DNA from: JBHOQS01 sp042408875
GTDB lineage: Bacteria > Chloroflexota > UBA11872 > JBHOQS01
DNA length: 64,000 nucleotides
Direction of reading: 5' to 3'
Assembly: GCA_042408875.1 (NCBI GenBank)
Contig: JBHOQS010000016.1
Coordinates: 1 to 64,000, forward strand
In this document: piece after piece, positions 32,698 to 39,674 of the stretch
How positions within the stretch are numbered: position 1 is the stretch's first letter
Layout: each line of letters begins with the position of its first letter
Translations under genes and position numbers: made by a program
Notes under the pieces: model-generated
What the model saw: only the letters and a program-made list of their open reading frames with translations
Told to the model about the DNA's origin: nothing
Databases searched by the model: none

Positions 32698-33942
32698 CTA
32701 ATCATGCCCGTGCTCTGGCCTGCCTGCTCGCAGGCCTAGGGCGATGCGCGCGTAGATCTCGGCGGCCAGCACGACCTGCCGGAGCTCCACGTATTCGCCA
32801 GCCGCATGCGCCTGGGCGATGTCGCCCGGGCCGAGCACGACCGCCGGTACGCCGCCGAGCACCCAGAGCTTGCTGGCATCGGTGCCGTACGGCACGCCCC
32901 GAGGCTGTACCGGCTGCTGTAAGACCTGCGCGCACGCATCGAGCGCGGCCCGCACCACCGCCGCGTCCGGCGGAGTCTCCAGGGCGTAGTCCACGACGAA
33001 TGGCTCGTGGCGGGTGTAGCGCAGCGGTGGTTCATAGCGCGCGGCTACCCGCGCGAGCACCGCATCGATCTCGCGCAGGGCATCCTCGGCACGCTCGCCG
33101 GGGTTGAGGCGCCGGTCGATCTCGACCGTACAGCTATCCGGCACCACATTCACGGCGACACCGCCCCAGATGCGGCTAACGGTGAGCGTCGGCGGGCTTA
33201 GCAGCGGGTGGGTCCGCTGCGCCAGCACTGGCTCAAGCTCGTCGCGCAGGCCGTCGATCAGTGCCAGCATAGCGTAAATCGCGTTTTCCCCCCGCTCGGG
33301 CGTGGAGGAGTGGGCCGCGCGGCCGTGGGTCTGCAGGCGGAAGCGTACCATGCCCTTGTGCGCGATAATCGGCTGGAGCGAGGTCGGCTCGCCCACCATG
33401 GCCCCGGCGAGCGGCGGCACGGGATTGGCGAACCCCAGCCGCGTGACCCCGGCGCGAGCGAAGATGCGTGCGCCCTCGAAGGTTACCTCCTCGTCAACTG
33501 CCCCCAGCAGCAGCACCTCGCACGGGAGGCGCTCCCGCAGTGGCAGCAGCGCCCGGAGCGCCAGCAGCATGGCTGCCAGCGAGCCTTTCGTGTCGCAAGC
33601 GCCGCGGCCGTAGAGCCGCCCTTCCCGCACCATAGGCACCAGAGCCTCCTGCCGCGACATGGGCGAGAGCACCATGGTGTCCATGTGTGCCTCAAACACG
33701 AGCGTGTGCGAGGCGCCTGGCACGCCCAGGCGCGCGATCACGTTCTGCCGCCCGGGCAGCACATCCTGACGCACCACCTCCAGGCCGAGCTCGCGGCAGT
33801 AGCGCTCCACGCGAGCAGCCACGCCTGCCTCGCCGGATCCGCCCCCCGGTAGGGCCGGGTTCACGCTTTCGATGGCGACCAGTTCCCCCAGGAGCTCAGC
33901 CGCCTCCGCCTCGGTTGCGACGCGTACCGCCGGCTCCGCCAC
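32698..33942 (-). CDS. M20-family zinc peptidase (ArgE/DapE/CPG2 type)
   Basis: A 414-residue amidohydrolase/deacylase. Metal-site residues appear in FEAHMDTM (His and Asp), GRGACDTKGSLAAMLLAL (bridging Asp), AVDEEVTFEGA (catalytic and ligand Glu) and the dimerisation domain HGRAAHSSTPERGENAIY. The final His ligand lies near the C-terminus in AQAHAAGEYV. GTG 33942 follows GGAGG by eight bases; an ATG three bases after the SD is in another frame. Substrate: N-acyl amino acid or peptide, unresolved. It is convergent with the sigma gene. Confidence 0.92.
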   Translation of the reverse strand: MAEPAVRVATEAEAAELLGELVAIESVNPALPGGGSGEAGVAARVERYCRELGLEVVRQDVLPGRQNVIARLGVPGASHTLVFEAHMDTMVLSPMSRQEALVPMVREGRLYGRGACDTKGSLAAMLLALRALLPLRERLPCEVLLLGAVDEEVTFEGARIFARAGVTRLGFANPVPPLAGAMVGEPTSLQPIIAHKGMVRFRLQTHGRAAHSSTPERGENAIYAMLALIDGLRDELEPVLAQRTHPLLSPPTLTVSRIWGGVAVNVVPDSCTVEIDRRLNPGERAEDALREIDAVLARVAARYEPPLRYTRHEPFVVDYALETPPDAAVVRAALDACAQVLQQPVQPRGVPYGTDASKLWVLGGVPAVVLGPGDIAQAHAAGEYVELRQVVLAAEIYARIALGLRAGRPEHGHD

Positions 33943-33960
33943 GCCATGGACCTCCGAACG

Positions 33961-34017
33961 AAAGTAATAAAATAATAAAAAATAATAAAAAATAAAAAAT
34001 AATAAAACTAATAGTGG
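33961..34017. repeat. AT-rich iterated island (AATAATAAAA type)
   Basis: About 57 bases consisting only of A and T apart from a few G/C, with AATAATAAAAA repeated four or five times. It lies between the isomerase stop and the M20 start codon, both on the - strand. Confidence 0.8.
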
Positions 34018-34069
34018 ATACCTCAGGAGGAATGCTGTAGGTCTTCAGGCTCGCCCCGCGCGGGCAGGG

Positions 34070-34861
34070 TCACATGCCGATCTCCTGCATACAGCGCCGC
34101 AGGTATCCACGTGCCTCGCCGGCCAGCGCCGCCGCACGGCCGACCGGATAGCCCTTCGCCCCAATGATCTCCAGGTCCAGGGAGTAGTCGTAGCCAACGT
34201 CTTTGAGTGCGCGGAGCACCGCCGGGATATCGATCGCCCCGCGGCCGGGCACTTGGGTCTCCGGCGGGCCTACCTGGCGCTCGCGGGAGAGACAGTCGCG
34301 AAAGTGCGAGATGATGATGTGTCGGCCCATGCGCCTGGCCGACTCCTCAGGGTTCTCGTCCGCACGGTACAGGTGGCTGGGGTCGAAATTCAGCCCGACT
34401 GCCGGGGAGCCGATCTCCTCGATCGCCCGCAGCGCCGTATCGGTGTTGTAGACCGCATTGCCGACGTGGGGCTTGAGGCCAAGCTTGACCCCCAGCGTCT
34501 CAGCGTCCCGAGCGAGTTCCCTCAGCACAGAGATGGCGTGCCGGAACGACTGCTCATCGCCGCTCTTGCCCCCTGGACCGATATTGACGACCGGCACGCC
34601 GAGTTCCAGGGCCTGGCGCATCACGTGATTGAGCCGCGCCCGATCGTTCGTCGCCGCCTCGATCGCGACCGGCGTGAGCCCCAGCTCGGCCGCGCGAGCC
34701 CTCACCCGCTGGAGGTGGGTGGGGTCGTCGCTAGCCAGATGGTCCACCATACCGGAGATCGCAGCGAACTCCACCGCATCGTATCCGGCCCAGGCGATGT
34801 GCTCCATGGCAGTGAACACATCGGTCTCGCGGAACAGCACCGTATTGCAGGCAACTTTCAT
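34070..34861 (-). CDS. Sugar phosphate isomerase/epimerase (xylose-isomerase-like TIM barrel)
   Basis: A 263-residue AP-endonuclease-2/xylose-isomerase-like barrel. It begins MKVACNTVLF and continues with AWAGYDAVEFAAISG, VNIGPGGKSGDEQSF, LKPHVGNAVYNTDTALRAIE, GLNFDPSHLYR (Asp/His metal-ligand segment), HIIISHFRDC and DYSLDLEIIGAKGY. The pattern fits hydroxypyruvate isomerase, inosose dehydratase or 3-keto-sugar isomerase-like proteins. It is the last gene of a - strand group with a Gfo/Idh/MocA oxidoreductase, a sulfatase-type enzyme and a sugar-binding protein. These typically act together in oxidation and isomerisation of an unusual sugar. Confidence 0.88.
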   Translation of the reverse strand: MKVACNTVLFRETDVFTAMEHIAWAGYDAVEFAAISGMVDHLASDDPTHLQRVRARAAELGLTPVAIEAATNDRARLNHVMRQALELGVPVVNIGPGGKSGDEQSFRHAISVLRELARDAETLGVKLGLKPHVGNAVYNTDTALRAIEEIGSPAVGLNFDPSHLYRADENPEESARRMGRHIIISHFRDCLSRERQVGPPETQVPGRGAIDIPAVLRALKDVGYDYSLDLEIIGAKGYPVGRAAALAGEARGYLRRCMQEIGM

Positions 34862-34930
34862 CGCAACACCTAGAAAATCGCAACTCTTAGAAATCGCAAG
34901 ACCCAGAGAAAGACCTGGAAGATGAGGAAT

Positions 34931-34963
34931 GTACTACGTCCTGCGTGCTAGCTAATGTGTAAC
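34931..34963. repeat. Partial TACGTAGTACGCAG-family element
   Basis: GTACTACGTCCTGCGTG then TAATGTGTAAC resembles the left half of the element at 36087-36156 (CTGCGTGG...TAATGCGTGAC). It is upstream of the isomerase start codon. Confidence 0.5.
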
Positions 34964-35053
34964 ACCGCTCTCCTTCCCCACTGCTTGGCAGGACCCAGCA
35001 GCCATACTGCGATCCTTACGCCAAACTGATAGAAACAACGAGGATTGACCTAG

Positions 35054-36049
35054 TTATGCATTCGTCTTCACATCCACAATACAACGGTTTTCGTGGGACT
35101 GAATTGCCGCCTCGATGACCTCCTGCGCGGCCAGGCCGTCCGCGCCGGAGCCTTCGAGCTGTTCGGGGGGCACCTTCTGCGAGACCTGCTCGAGATAGCG
35201 ATGGATGCGCGCAGCGAATGTCTGGTTGAACTCTGACATGCCGCCGGCATTACGAATGATCGTCACTTCCCGTGAATCGTGCGGGTAGAACGCCACCTCT
35301 TTGCAGACGTCGTCGATGACGAAGCGGCCCTTGTTCCCGGCCACCTCGCATCGCTCGATGCTGTGATTGTTGGTCATGTCGTAGGAGCCGGTCAGATGCC
35401 CGATCACGCCGTTCTTGAACAGCATGTTGATCGAGCAGTTCGACCAGATCTGGCGGTTCGGTCCTTTGGCGAAGAATGCCTGCACACTCTTAATATCACC
35501 GCAGTAGTAGCGCATGACATCGATCGAATGCGGATGCAGCGCCCGGATGTGGAAATACGGCGCCGACTCGTTAGGATTGCGGATCCACAGCGTCATGTTG
35601 ATAAGCACGAGCTGGCCCAGGCGCCCCTCGCGGACCCACTCTTTGGCCTTCGCCGCTGCCGGCGTAAAGCGATGGTTGAGGTTCGTTGCCAGATAGAGGC
35701 CGCGCTCACGGGCGAAGGCCACCATCTCGCGCGCCTCCCGAATGTTGTTCGAGAGCGGCTTCTCACAGAGCACATGCACGCCTGCCTCGAGGGCCTGCAT
35801 AGTCGGCTCGTAGTGGAACGAGCCATTCTCCACACCTGACGTGCACACGCTCACAGAATCGAGCTGCTCGTTGGCCAGCAGGTCCTTGACCGAGTAATAG
35901 GCCTTGACCCCGAACTCAGCCGCCGCGGCATTCGCCTTGTCCTTGACGATGTCGCACACAGCCACGAGTTCAGCCAGCGGATCGGTCTTGTAGCAGCGCG
36001 CATGGGTGCGTCCGATATTCCCCATGCCGATGACAGCGACGCGCAGCAT
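35054..36049 (-). CDS. Gfo/Idh/MocA-family oxidoreductase
   Basis: NAD(P)-dependent sugar or inositol dehydrogenase family protein of 331 residues. The Rossmann fingerprint VIGMGNIGRTHARCY is at residues 6-20, with DxVxxCT (DSVSVCTSG). The catalytic signature CEKPLS is at about residue 96, and the C-terminal beta-sheet domain includes LHPHSIDVMRYYCG with the conserved His/Asp. The product is probably a keto sugar passed to the isomerase gene downstream. ATG 36049 follows AAGGAGGA. It lies between the sulfatase-type gene and the isomerase gene. Confidence 0.93.
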   Translation of the reverse strand: MLRVAVIGMGNIGRTHARCYKTDPLAELVAVCDIVKDKANAAAAEFGVKAYYSVKDLLANEQLDSVSVCTSGVENGSFHYEPTMQALEAGVHVLCEKPLSNNIREAREMVAFARERGLYLATNLNHRFTPAAAKAKEWVREGRLGQLVLINMTLWIRNPNESAPYFHIRALHPHSIDVMRYYCGDIKSVQAFFAKGPNRQIWSNCSINMLFKNGVIGHLTGSYDMTNNHSIERCEVAGNKGRFVIDDVCKEVAFYPHDSREVTIIRNAGGMSEFNQTFAARIHRYLEQVSQKVPPEQLEGSGADGLAAQEVIEAAIQSHENRCIVDVKTNA

Positions 36050-36086
36050 GAGGTCCTCCTTATGAGCTTATGAGAATGAGACAGTC

Positions 36087-36156
36087 CTGCGTACTGTGTA
36101 CTGCGTGGCTAATAATGCGTGACGAGCAAGGCTTTGTGCGCGTACGTAGTACGCAG
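36087..36156. repeat. TACGTAGTACGCAG-type inverted repeat upstream of oxidoreductase gene
   Basis: CTGCGTACTGTGTAC (36087-36101) pairs with GTACGTAGTACGCAG (36142-36156), 13 Watson-Crick pairs and two G-U pairs, with a 40-base loop. Its right arm shares 15 bases with the element upstream of serS. Confidence 0.75.
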
Positions 36157-36163
36157 TGCTCGG

Positions 36164-37555
36164 TTATCTCGCCGGGGCGTTGAGCGCCTCAGGCGGGGGG
36201 ATAGTCGCTGCCTCACGCCGACGACGGCGGCCCCGCGCCCGCTCCTCGCCCGGCTCCGGCGGCTTGCCGATGCGCGTGGCGCAGACGCCCTGCTCCTTGC
36301 ACGGATCGGCCGCCCGGCCGGTCTCCCGTAAGCGCCGCTCCACCCAGGCCTGTAACCGGGCGGAGAGCTCCTGCACGACGTCCGGCCGCTCCTCGGCCAG
36401 GTTGTGCTGCTCGTCCGGGTCGTTCTCTAGGTCGTAGAGCTCCTGCATCGGGCTGCCCACGTGGAAGCTGGGCTCCAGTGCCTGAATAAACTTCCATTTC
36501 TTGGTGCGCAGCCCGCGCTTCACCTGCCAGGTCGCCTCGCTTAGGTAAACCTCCTCGTAGTTGCCCTCACGCAGGCCGAAGATACAGGGGAGCAGGCTCT
36601 TGCCCTCCACGCAGTCGCGATCGGGCACGTTCAGCAGGTCGAGGATGGTCGGCGCCAGATCTAGGTTCTGCACGAAGCCGGATACACGGCGGCCCCGCGG
36701 TAGGAGCTTCGGCGCGTAGAAGATCAGTGGCACACGGACGTTGCACTCATAGAGGCCGTGGTGGTCAAAGTAGCCCTCGTGCTCGTCCAGTACCTCGCCG
36801 TGATCGGCAGTGATGATGAACACGGTGTCATCGAGCAGGCCGTGCTCCTCGAAGCGCCGGAACACCGGGCGCAGGTGGCGATCCATATAAGCCACCTCGC
36901 CCTCGTAGAGCGCCACGGGGTACTTGATGTCGGTGACGTCCGGCATCCAGCTATGGAAGTACCACTTGAACGGCTCAAACGCCCACACCGGATCCATGCT
37001 ATGGTTATTCGGGTCGTACGGATCGCGGTCGCGCGGGTAGAACCGCCGGTTATACGGCGGCGGAGGCAGATAGGGCGTGTGGGGATCCCAGTAGTGAATG
37101 AACATGAAGAAGGGCTTGCCCTCTGCTTTGACACGGTCGATCACCGGCAGCGCGGTGGCCGTGACCGTCTCTGCCTTGCGCAGCACCCGCGGGTTCGAGC
37201 GATCCCACTGGTATTTCTCGTAGATATCGAAGCCGCGCACGAAATGGCGGCCCATGTTGTCGACCGCGGCGGTGAAGTAGCCGTGCTCCTTGAGCATCTC
37301 AGGCAGGAGGCGCACCCCCTCGGCAAGGGGTACCTTGCCGCCGATGTTCACGATGTTGTGGGTGATGGCCTCCTTGCCGGTGAGCATGGTAGTGAAACTG
37401 GGGTGGGTCGGAATGTTCGGCGCATAGGCGCGCTCGAACAGCACGCCGCGCCGGGCCAGACTGTCAATGAACGGACTGATGCCCGGCTGCGGGCAGCCGT
37501 AGCAGCCAAGCCGATCGGCACGCTGGGTGTCCAGTGCGATGAGAACCACGTTCAC
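36164..37555 (-). CDS. Sulfatase-superfamily enzyme with Thr in place of the formylglycine Cys
   Basis: Alkaline-phosphatase-fold hydrolase of 463 residues. The N-terminal metal motif VVLIALDTQRADRLGCYG and the later TADHGE and HHGLYECNVRVPLIFYAP segments are typical of arylsulfatases. In sulfatases the next motif is C/S-x-P-S-R, with Cys or Ser converted to formylglycine. Here the corresponding stretch is NIPTHPSFTTMLTGK: Thr50 replaces Cys and Phe replaces Arg. Thr is a usual nucleophile in related phosphodiesterases and phosphoglycerol transferases, so a phospho- or sulfo-ester of sugar is possible. No export signal is seen. GTG 37555 is chosen: GAGGAGG lies 10 bases upstream. The C-terminal 35 residues are Arg/Glu/Pro-rich. 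Confidence 0.88.
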   Translation of the reverse strand: MNVVLIALDTQRADRLGCYGCPQPGISPFIDSLARRGVLFERAYAPNIPTHPSFTTMLTGKEAITHNIVNIGGKVPLAEGVRLLPEMLKEHGYFTAAVDNMGRHFVRGFDIYEKYQWDRSNPRVLRKAETVTATALPVIDRVKAEGKPFFMFIHYWDPHTPYLPPPPYNRRFYPRDRDPYDPNNHSMDPVWAFEPFKWYFHSWMPDVTDIKYPVALYEGEVAYMDRHLRPVFRRFEEHGLLDDTVFIITADHGEVLDEHEGYFDHHGLYECNVRVPLIFYAPKLLPRGRRVSGFVQNLDLAPTILDLLNVPDRDCVEGKSLLPCIFGLREGNYEEVYLSEATWQVKRGLRTKKWKFIQALEPSFHVGSPMQELYDLENDPDEQHNLAEERPDVVQELSARLQAWVERRLRETGRAADPCKEQGVCATRIGKPPEPGEERARGRRRRREAATIPPPEALNAPAR

Positions 37556-37849
37556 GCCGTCAGCACCTCCTCGGTTCAAGCCGAGTCATCGCCTCACCTG
37601 GCGCACGGTAGTATAGCCCATGACCGGGTAGCTCGGAAACGTGCCGCGTGCTGCCAGTCCGATGGGGCCGTCATCGGCGAGCTACGGAGCAATGGCTGGG
37701 ATGTACACGGTACGGCCGAGGGCCTCGGAATCGATCTTGCGCAGGTGGAGGCGGCTATCCGTTGCTATCACGAGTATTATCACGAGCGTCGAGAAGGAAT
37801 CGACGCACAGCTTGCTGCCAACGCGCGAAACTCGGTGCTGCCGACGCGT
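37556..37849. other. Spacer with a small DUF433-like remnant
   Basis: Apart from the remnant described next (37658-37840, + strand), this spacer between two - strand genes shows no gene. The binding-protein stop at 37850 is followed by no obvious terminator. Confidence 0.5.
37658..37840 (+). pseudogene. DUF433-like/antitoxin-type domain remnant
   Basis: On the + strand an open frame reads GELRSNGWDVHGTAEGLGID and LAQVEAAIRCYHEYYHERRE then GIDAQL. This resembles the second half of DUF433-type antitoxin domains, which end with (L)x(L)xQVxAALxYYxxHxEEID. The frame has no start codon near its beginning and no N-terminal part, so it looks like the tail of a lost toxin-antitoxin or regulatory gene. 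It could be chance, since the piece is only about 60 codons. Confidence 0.4.
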
Positions 37850-39256
37850 CTACTTTTTCCCCTTCGTTCGCTCCCACTCCGCGCGCATGGTCTCCCAGAT
37901 ACGCACGCCCTCAGCGATGGCGTCCTTCACCGAGATCTCCTGCCTGCCGGCGCGGCTCATCACCGCTGAGAACTCCGTGCGCCACTGATCACCCCACGGC
38001 GCCTGCATGCCCGGCCGCGGCGATGAGACATTGGCCTGCTTGAAGTAGGCATCGACGTCCGCCCACTCCTGGATCGAGGCGCGGATCTCTGGATCGCGCT
38101 CCAGCGACTTGTACCCGAAGCCCAGGCCGAAGTTCAGCCACCACATCTTAGCCGTGTAGTAGTTGCCGTTCTTATCCTTGCCGCCCAGGAAGTTGATGAG
38201 CTGCCACGCCTCCAGCGGATATTTGGTGTTCTTGGCCACGGCGTACATGCGCACGATGCCGACACCGCCGGTCTTGCCTCGCTGCAGGGTAGGCATAATG
38301 GCGTTGCGCAGGCTCCCGGCAGCGATCCCTACCTTCGTGGGGTCGCCTTTGACATCCGGGGTGAGGCCGTTGAAGCGCTTGAGCTCGTAGAACGATGTCC
38401 AGGCGAAGCTAGAGTAGCCATTCATCAATGGATCGGCCACGCCTTCGCCGGTCGTGCCGCGGATCTTCCAGTCATGGTAGCTGCGGATGTGCCACTCCAC
38501 CACTTCCTGGTACAGGGGATCTTTGCCGAACAGCGGATTGTTGTCGGCATCGAACATTTTCCCGCCGGAGGACAGATACTCAAAAGTAAAATCGCCGCCG
38601 GGCGGCCCGCCCCAGATGGGGTACTCCACGATCCTGGCCGCCTTGAGCTCGCGGGCGATGCGTAGCCAGTCGTCGTAGGTCTCGGGCGGCTTCGCTCCGA
38701 TCTGTTCCAGGTGCTTCATGTTGTACATGAACACCTGGACCCCCACATAGTAGATGGTGCCATAGCGCTTCCCCTTGTAGTGAGTTTGCTCAGTGACGAA
38801 GGGAAACTCGTCTTTCTTGAGGTCGGCCGCGCCGGGCATGTCATCCAAGGGCCGGATATACTCGGCCTCGGCCCACTCAGCGATATCCTCATCTCGCATG
38901 TACAGGGCGTCGATAGGCACGCCGCCCAGGAACTCGGTGATGCGCTGCTTGCGGTACTCGGCACAGCAGGCACCCCAGCGGTGCTCGACCTTGATCCCCG
39001 GATACTGGCTCTCGAAGTAATCGAGATTCTTTCGGACAGTGTCAGGCTGGTAGTCCCAGCCGACGAACTGAAGCGTCACCGGCCCCTTGGCCGGCTGCGG
39101 CCCCTGGGCCCCCGTGCCCGGCTGCTCGCGCGGCGCGCACCCTGCCGCGATCGCCGCTGCGCCAGCGACTGCACCGAGGTGCAGCAGCGTACGCCGGTCA
39201 AGCGACCGGAGACCATGCCGTACACCGTCGCGCTGTGAATGCTGCTCAGCAGTCAT
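37850..39256 (-). CDS. ABC-type sugar-binding lipoprotein
   Basis: A 468-residue family-1 solute-binding protein. A Tat motif LDRRTLLHLG (residues 19-28), an Ala-rich hydrophobic segment and a lipobox IAAGC with Cys40 predict Tat-dependent lipoprotein export. The mature sequence begins APREQPGTGAQGPQPAKGPV. Features of sugar-binding relatives are FVGWDYQPDTVRKNLDYFES, KVEHRWGACCAEYRKQRITE, and MYNMKHLEQIGAKPPETYDD. A ribosome binding site GGGAGG lies six bases before ATG 39256. It is the first gene of the - strand group that also encodes the sulfatase-type enzyme, oxidoreductase and isomerase. No permease is encoded near it. Confidence 0.9.
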   Translation of the reverse strand: MTAEQHSQRDGVRHGLRSLDRRTLLHLGAVAGAAAIAAGCAPREQPGTGAQGPQPAKGPVTLQFVGWDYQPDTVRKNLDYFESQYPGIKVEHRWGACCAEYRKQRITEFLGGVPIDALYMRDEDIAEWAEAEYIRPLDDMPGAADLKKDEFPFVTEQTHYKGKRYGTIYYVGVQVFMYNMKHLEQIGAKPPETYDDWLRIARELKAARIVEYPIWGGPPGGDFTFEYLSSGGKMFDADNNPLFGKDPLYQEVVEWHIRSYHDWKIRGTTGEGVADPLMNGYSSFAWTSFYELKRFNGLTPDVKGDPTKVGIAAGSLRNAIMPTLQRGKTGGVGIVRMYAVAKNTKYPLEAWQLINFLGGKDKNGNYYTAKMWWLNFGLGFGYKSLERDPEIRASIQEWADVDAYFKQANVSSPRPGMQAPWGDQWRTEFSAVMSRAGRQEISVKDAIAEGVRIWETMRAEWERTKGKK

Positions 39257-39674
39257 ATGAATCCTCCCTATGTGTATCTCTTAGTGTTATGTACATAATG
39301 ATATAGAATGATATAGTATGCGATCCCGGCGAAGAGCAGGCCATCCCACCGTGTGTTCAGTATAGCGCGGGGGAGCGTGTGACTCCACAACTCCGGCGCA
39401 CAGAGTTTGCAGGGGGCGCAGTTGTGCGGCGCGCCACGCGGACATGCCTGGTCCGGAGTCCACCGGACGCGACGCCTACGCCCCTGTGCGCCGGGGTCCT
39501 TATGGTAGCGTGCTGGAGACGTCGCGTCAATAAGAGTTTAAAGCATTTAAAAAGCATTTAATAAATAAGAGTTTATAGAATTAGCAATTAAGAAATGGCA
39601 AGTCAGCGCTCGAAAGCGAGCAATGGTAGACGAAGGGCCAGACCAGCCGCTGGTCGTCCGCAGGCCTGCGAGCG
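39257..39674. other. Intergenic region with nested inverted repeats and AT-rich ends
   Basis: CCGGCGCACAG (39391-39401) and CTGTGCGCCGG (39484-39494) form an 11-bp inverted repeat enclosing a second hairpin GTCCGG/CCGGAC (39451-39468). Both ends of the region are AT-rich (ATGATATAGAATGATATAGT near 39298; TTTAAAGCATTTAAAAAGC near 39540). AGTATA at 39359-39364 is a possible -10 for the binding-protein gene on the - strand. Confidence 0.5.

Noticed and set aside
36758..37969. Long + strand open frame antisense to the sulfatase-type gene
   Set aside because: Most of it mirrors the sulfatase coding strand and has no ribosome binding site; only its intergenic part (37658-37840) shows any protein-like signal, reported separately.
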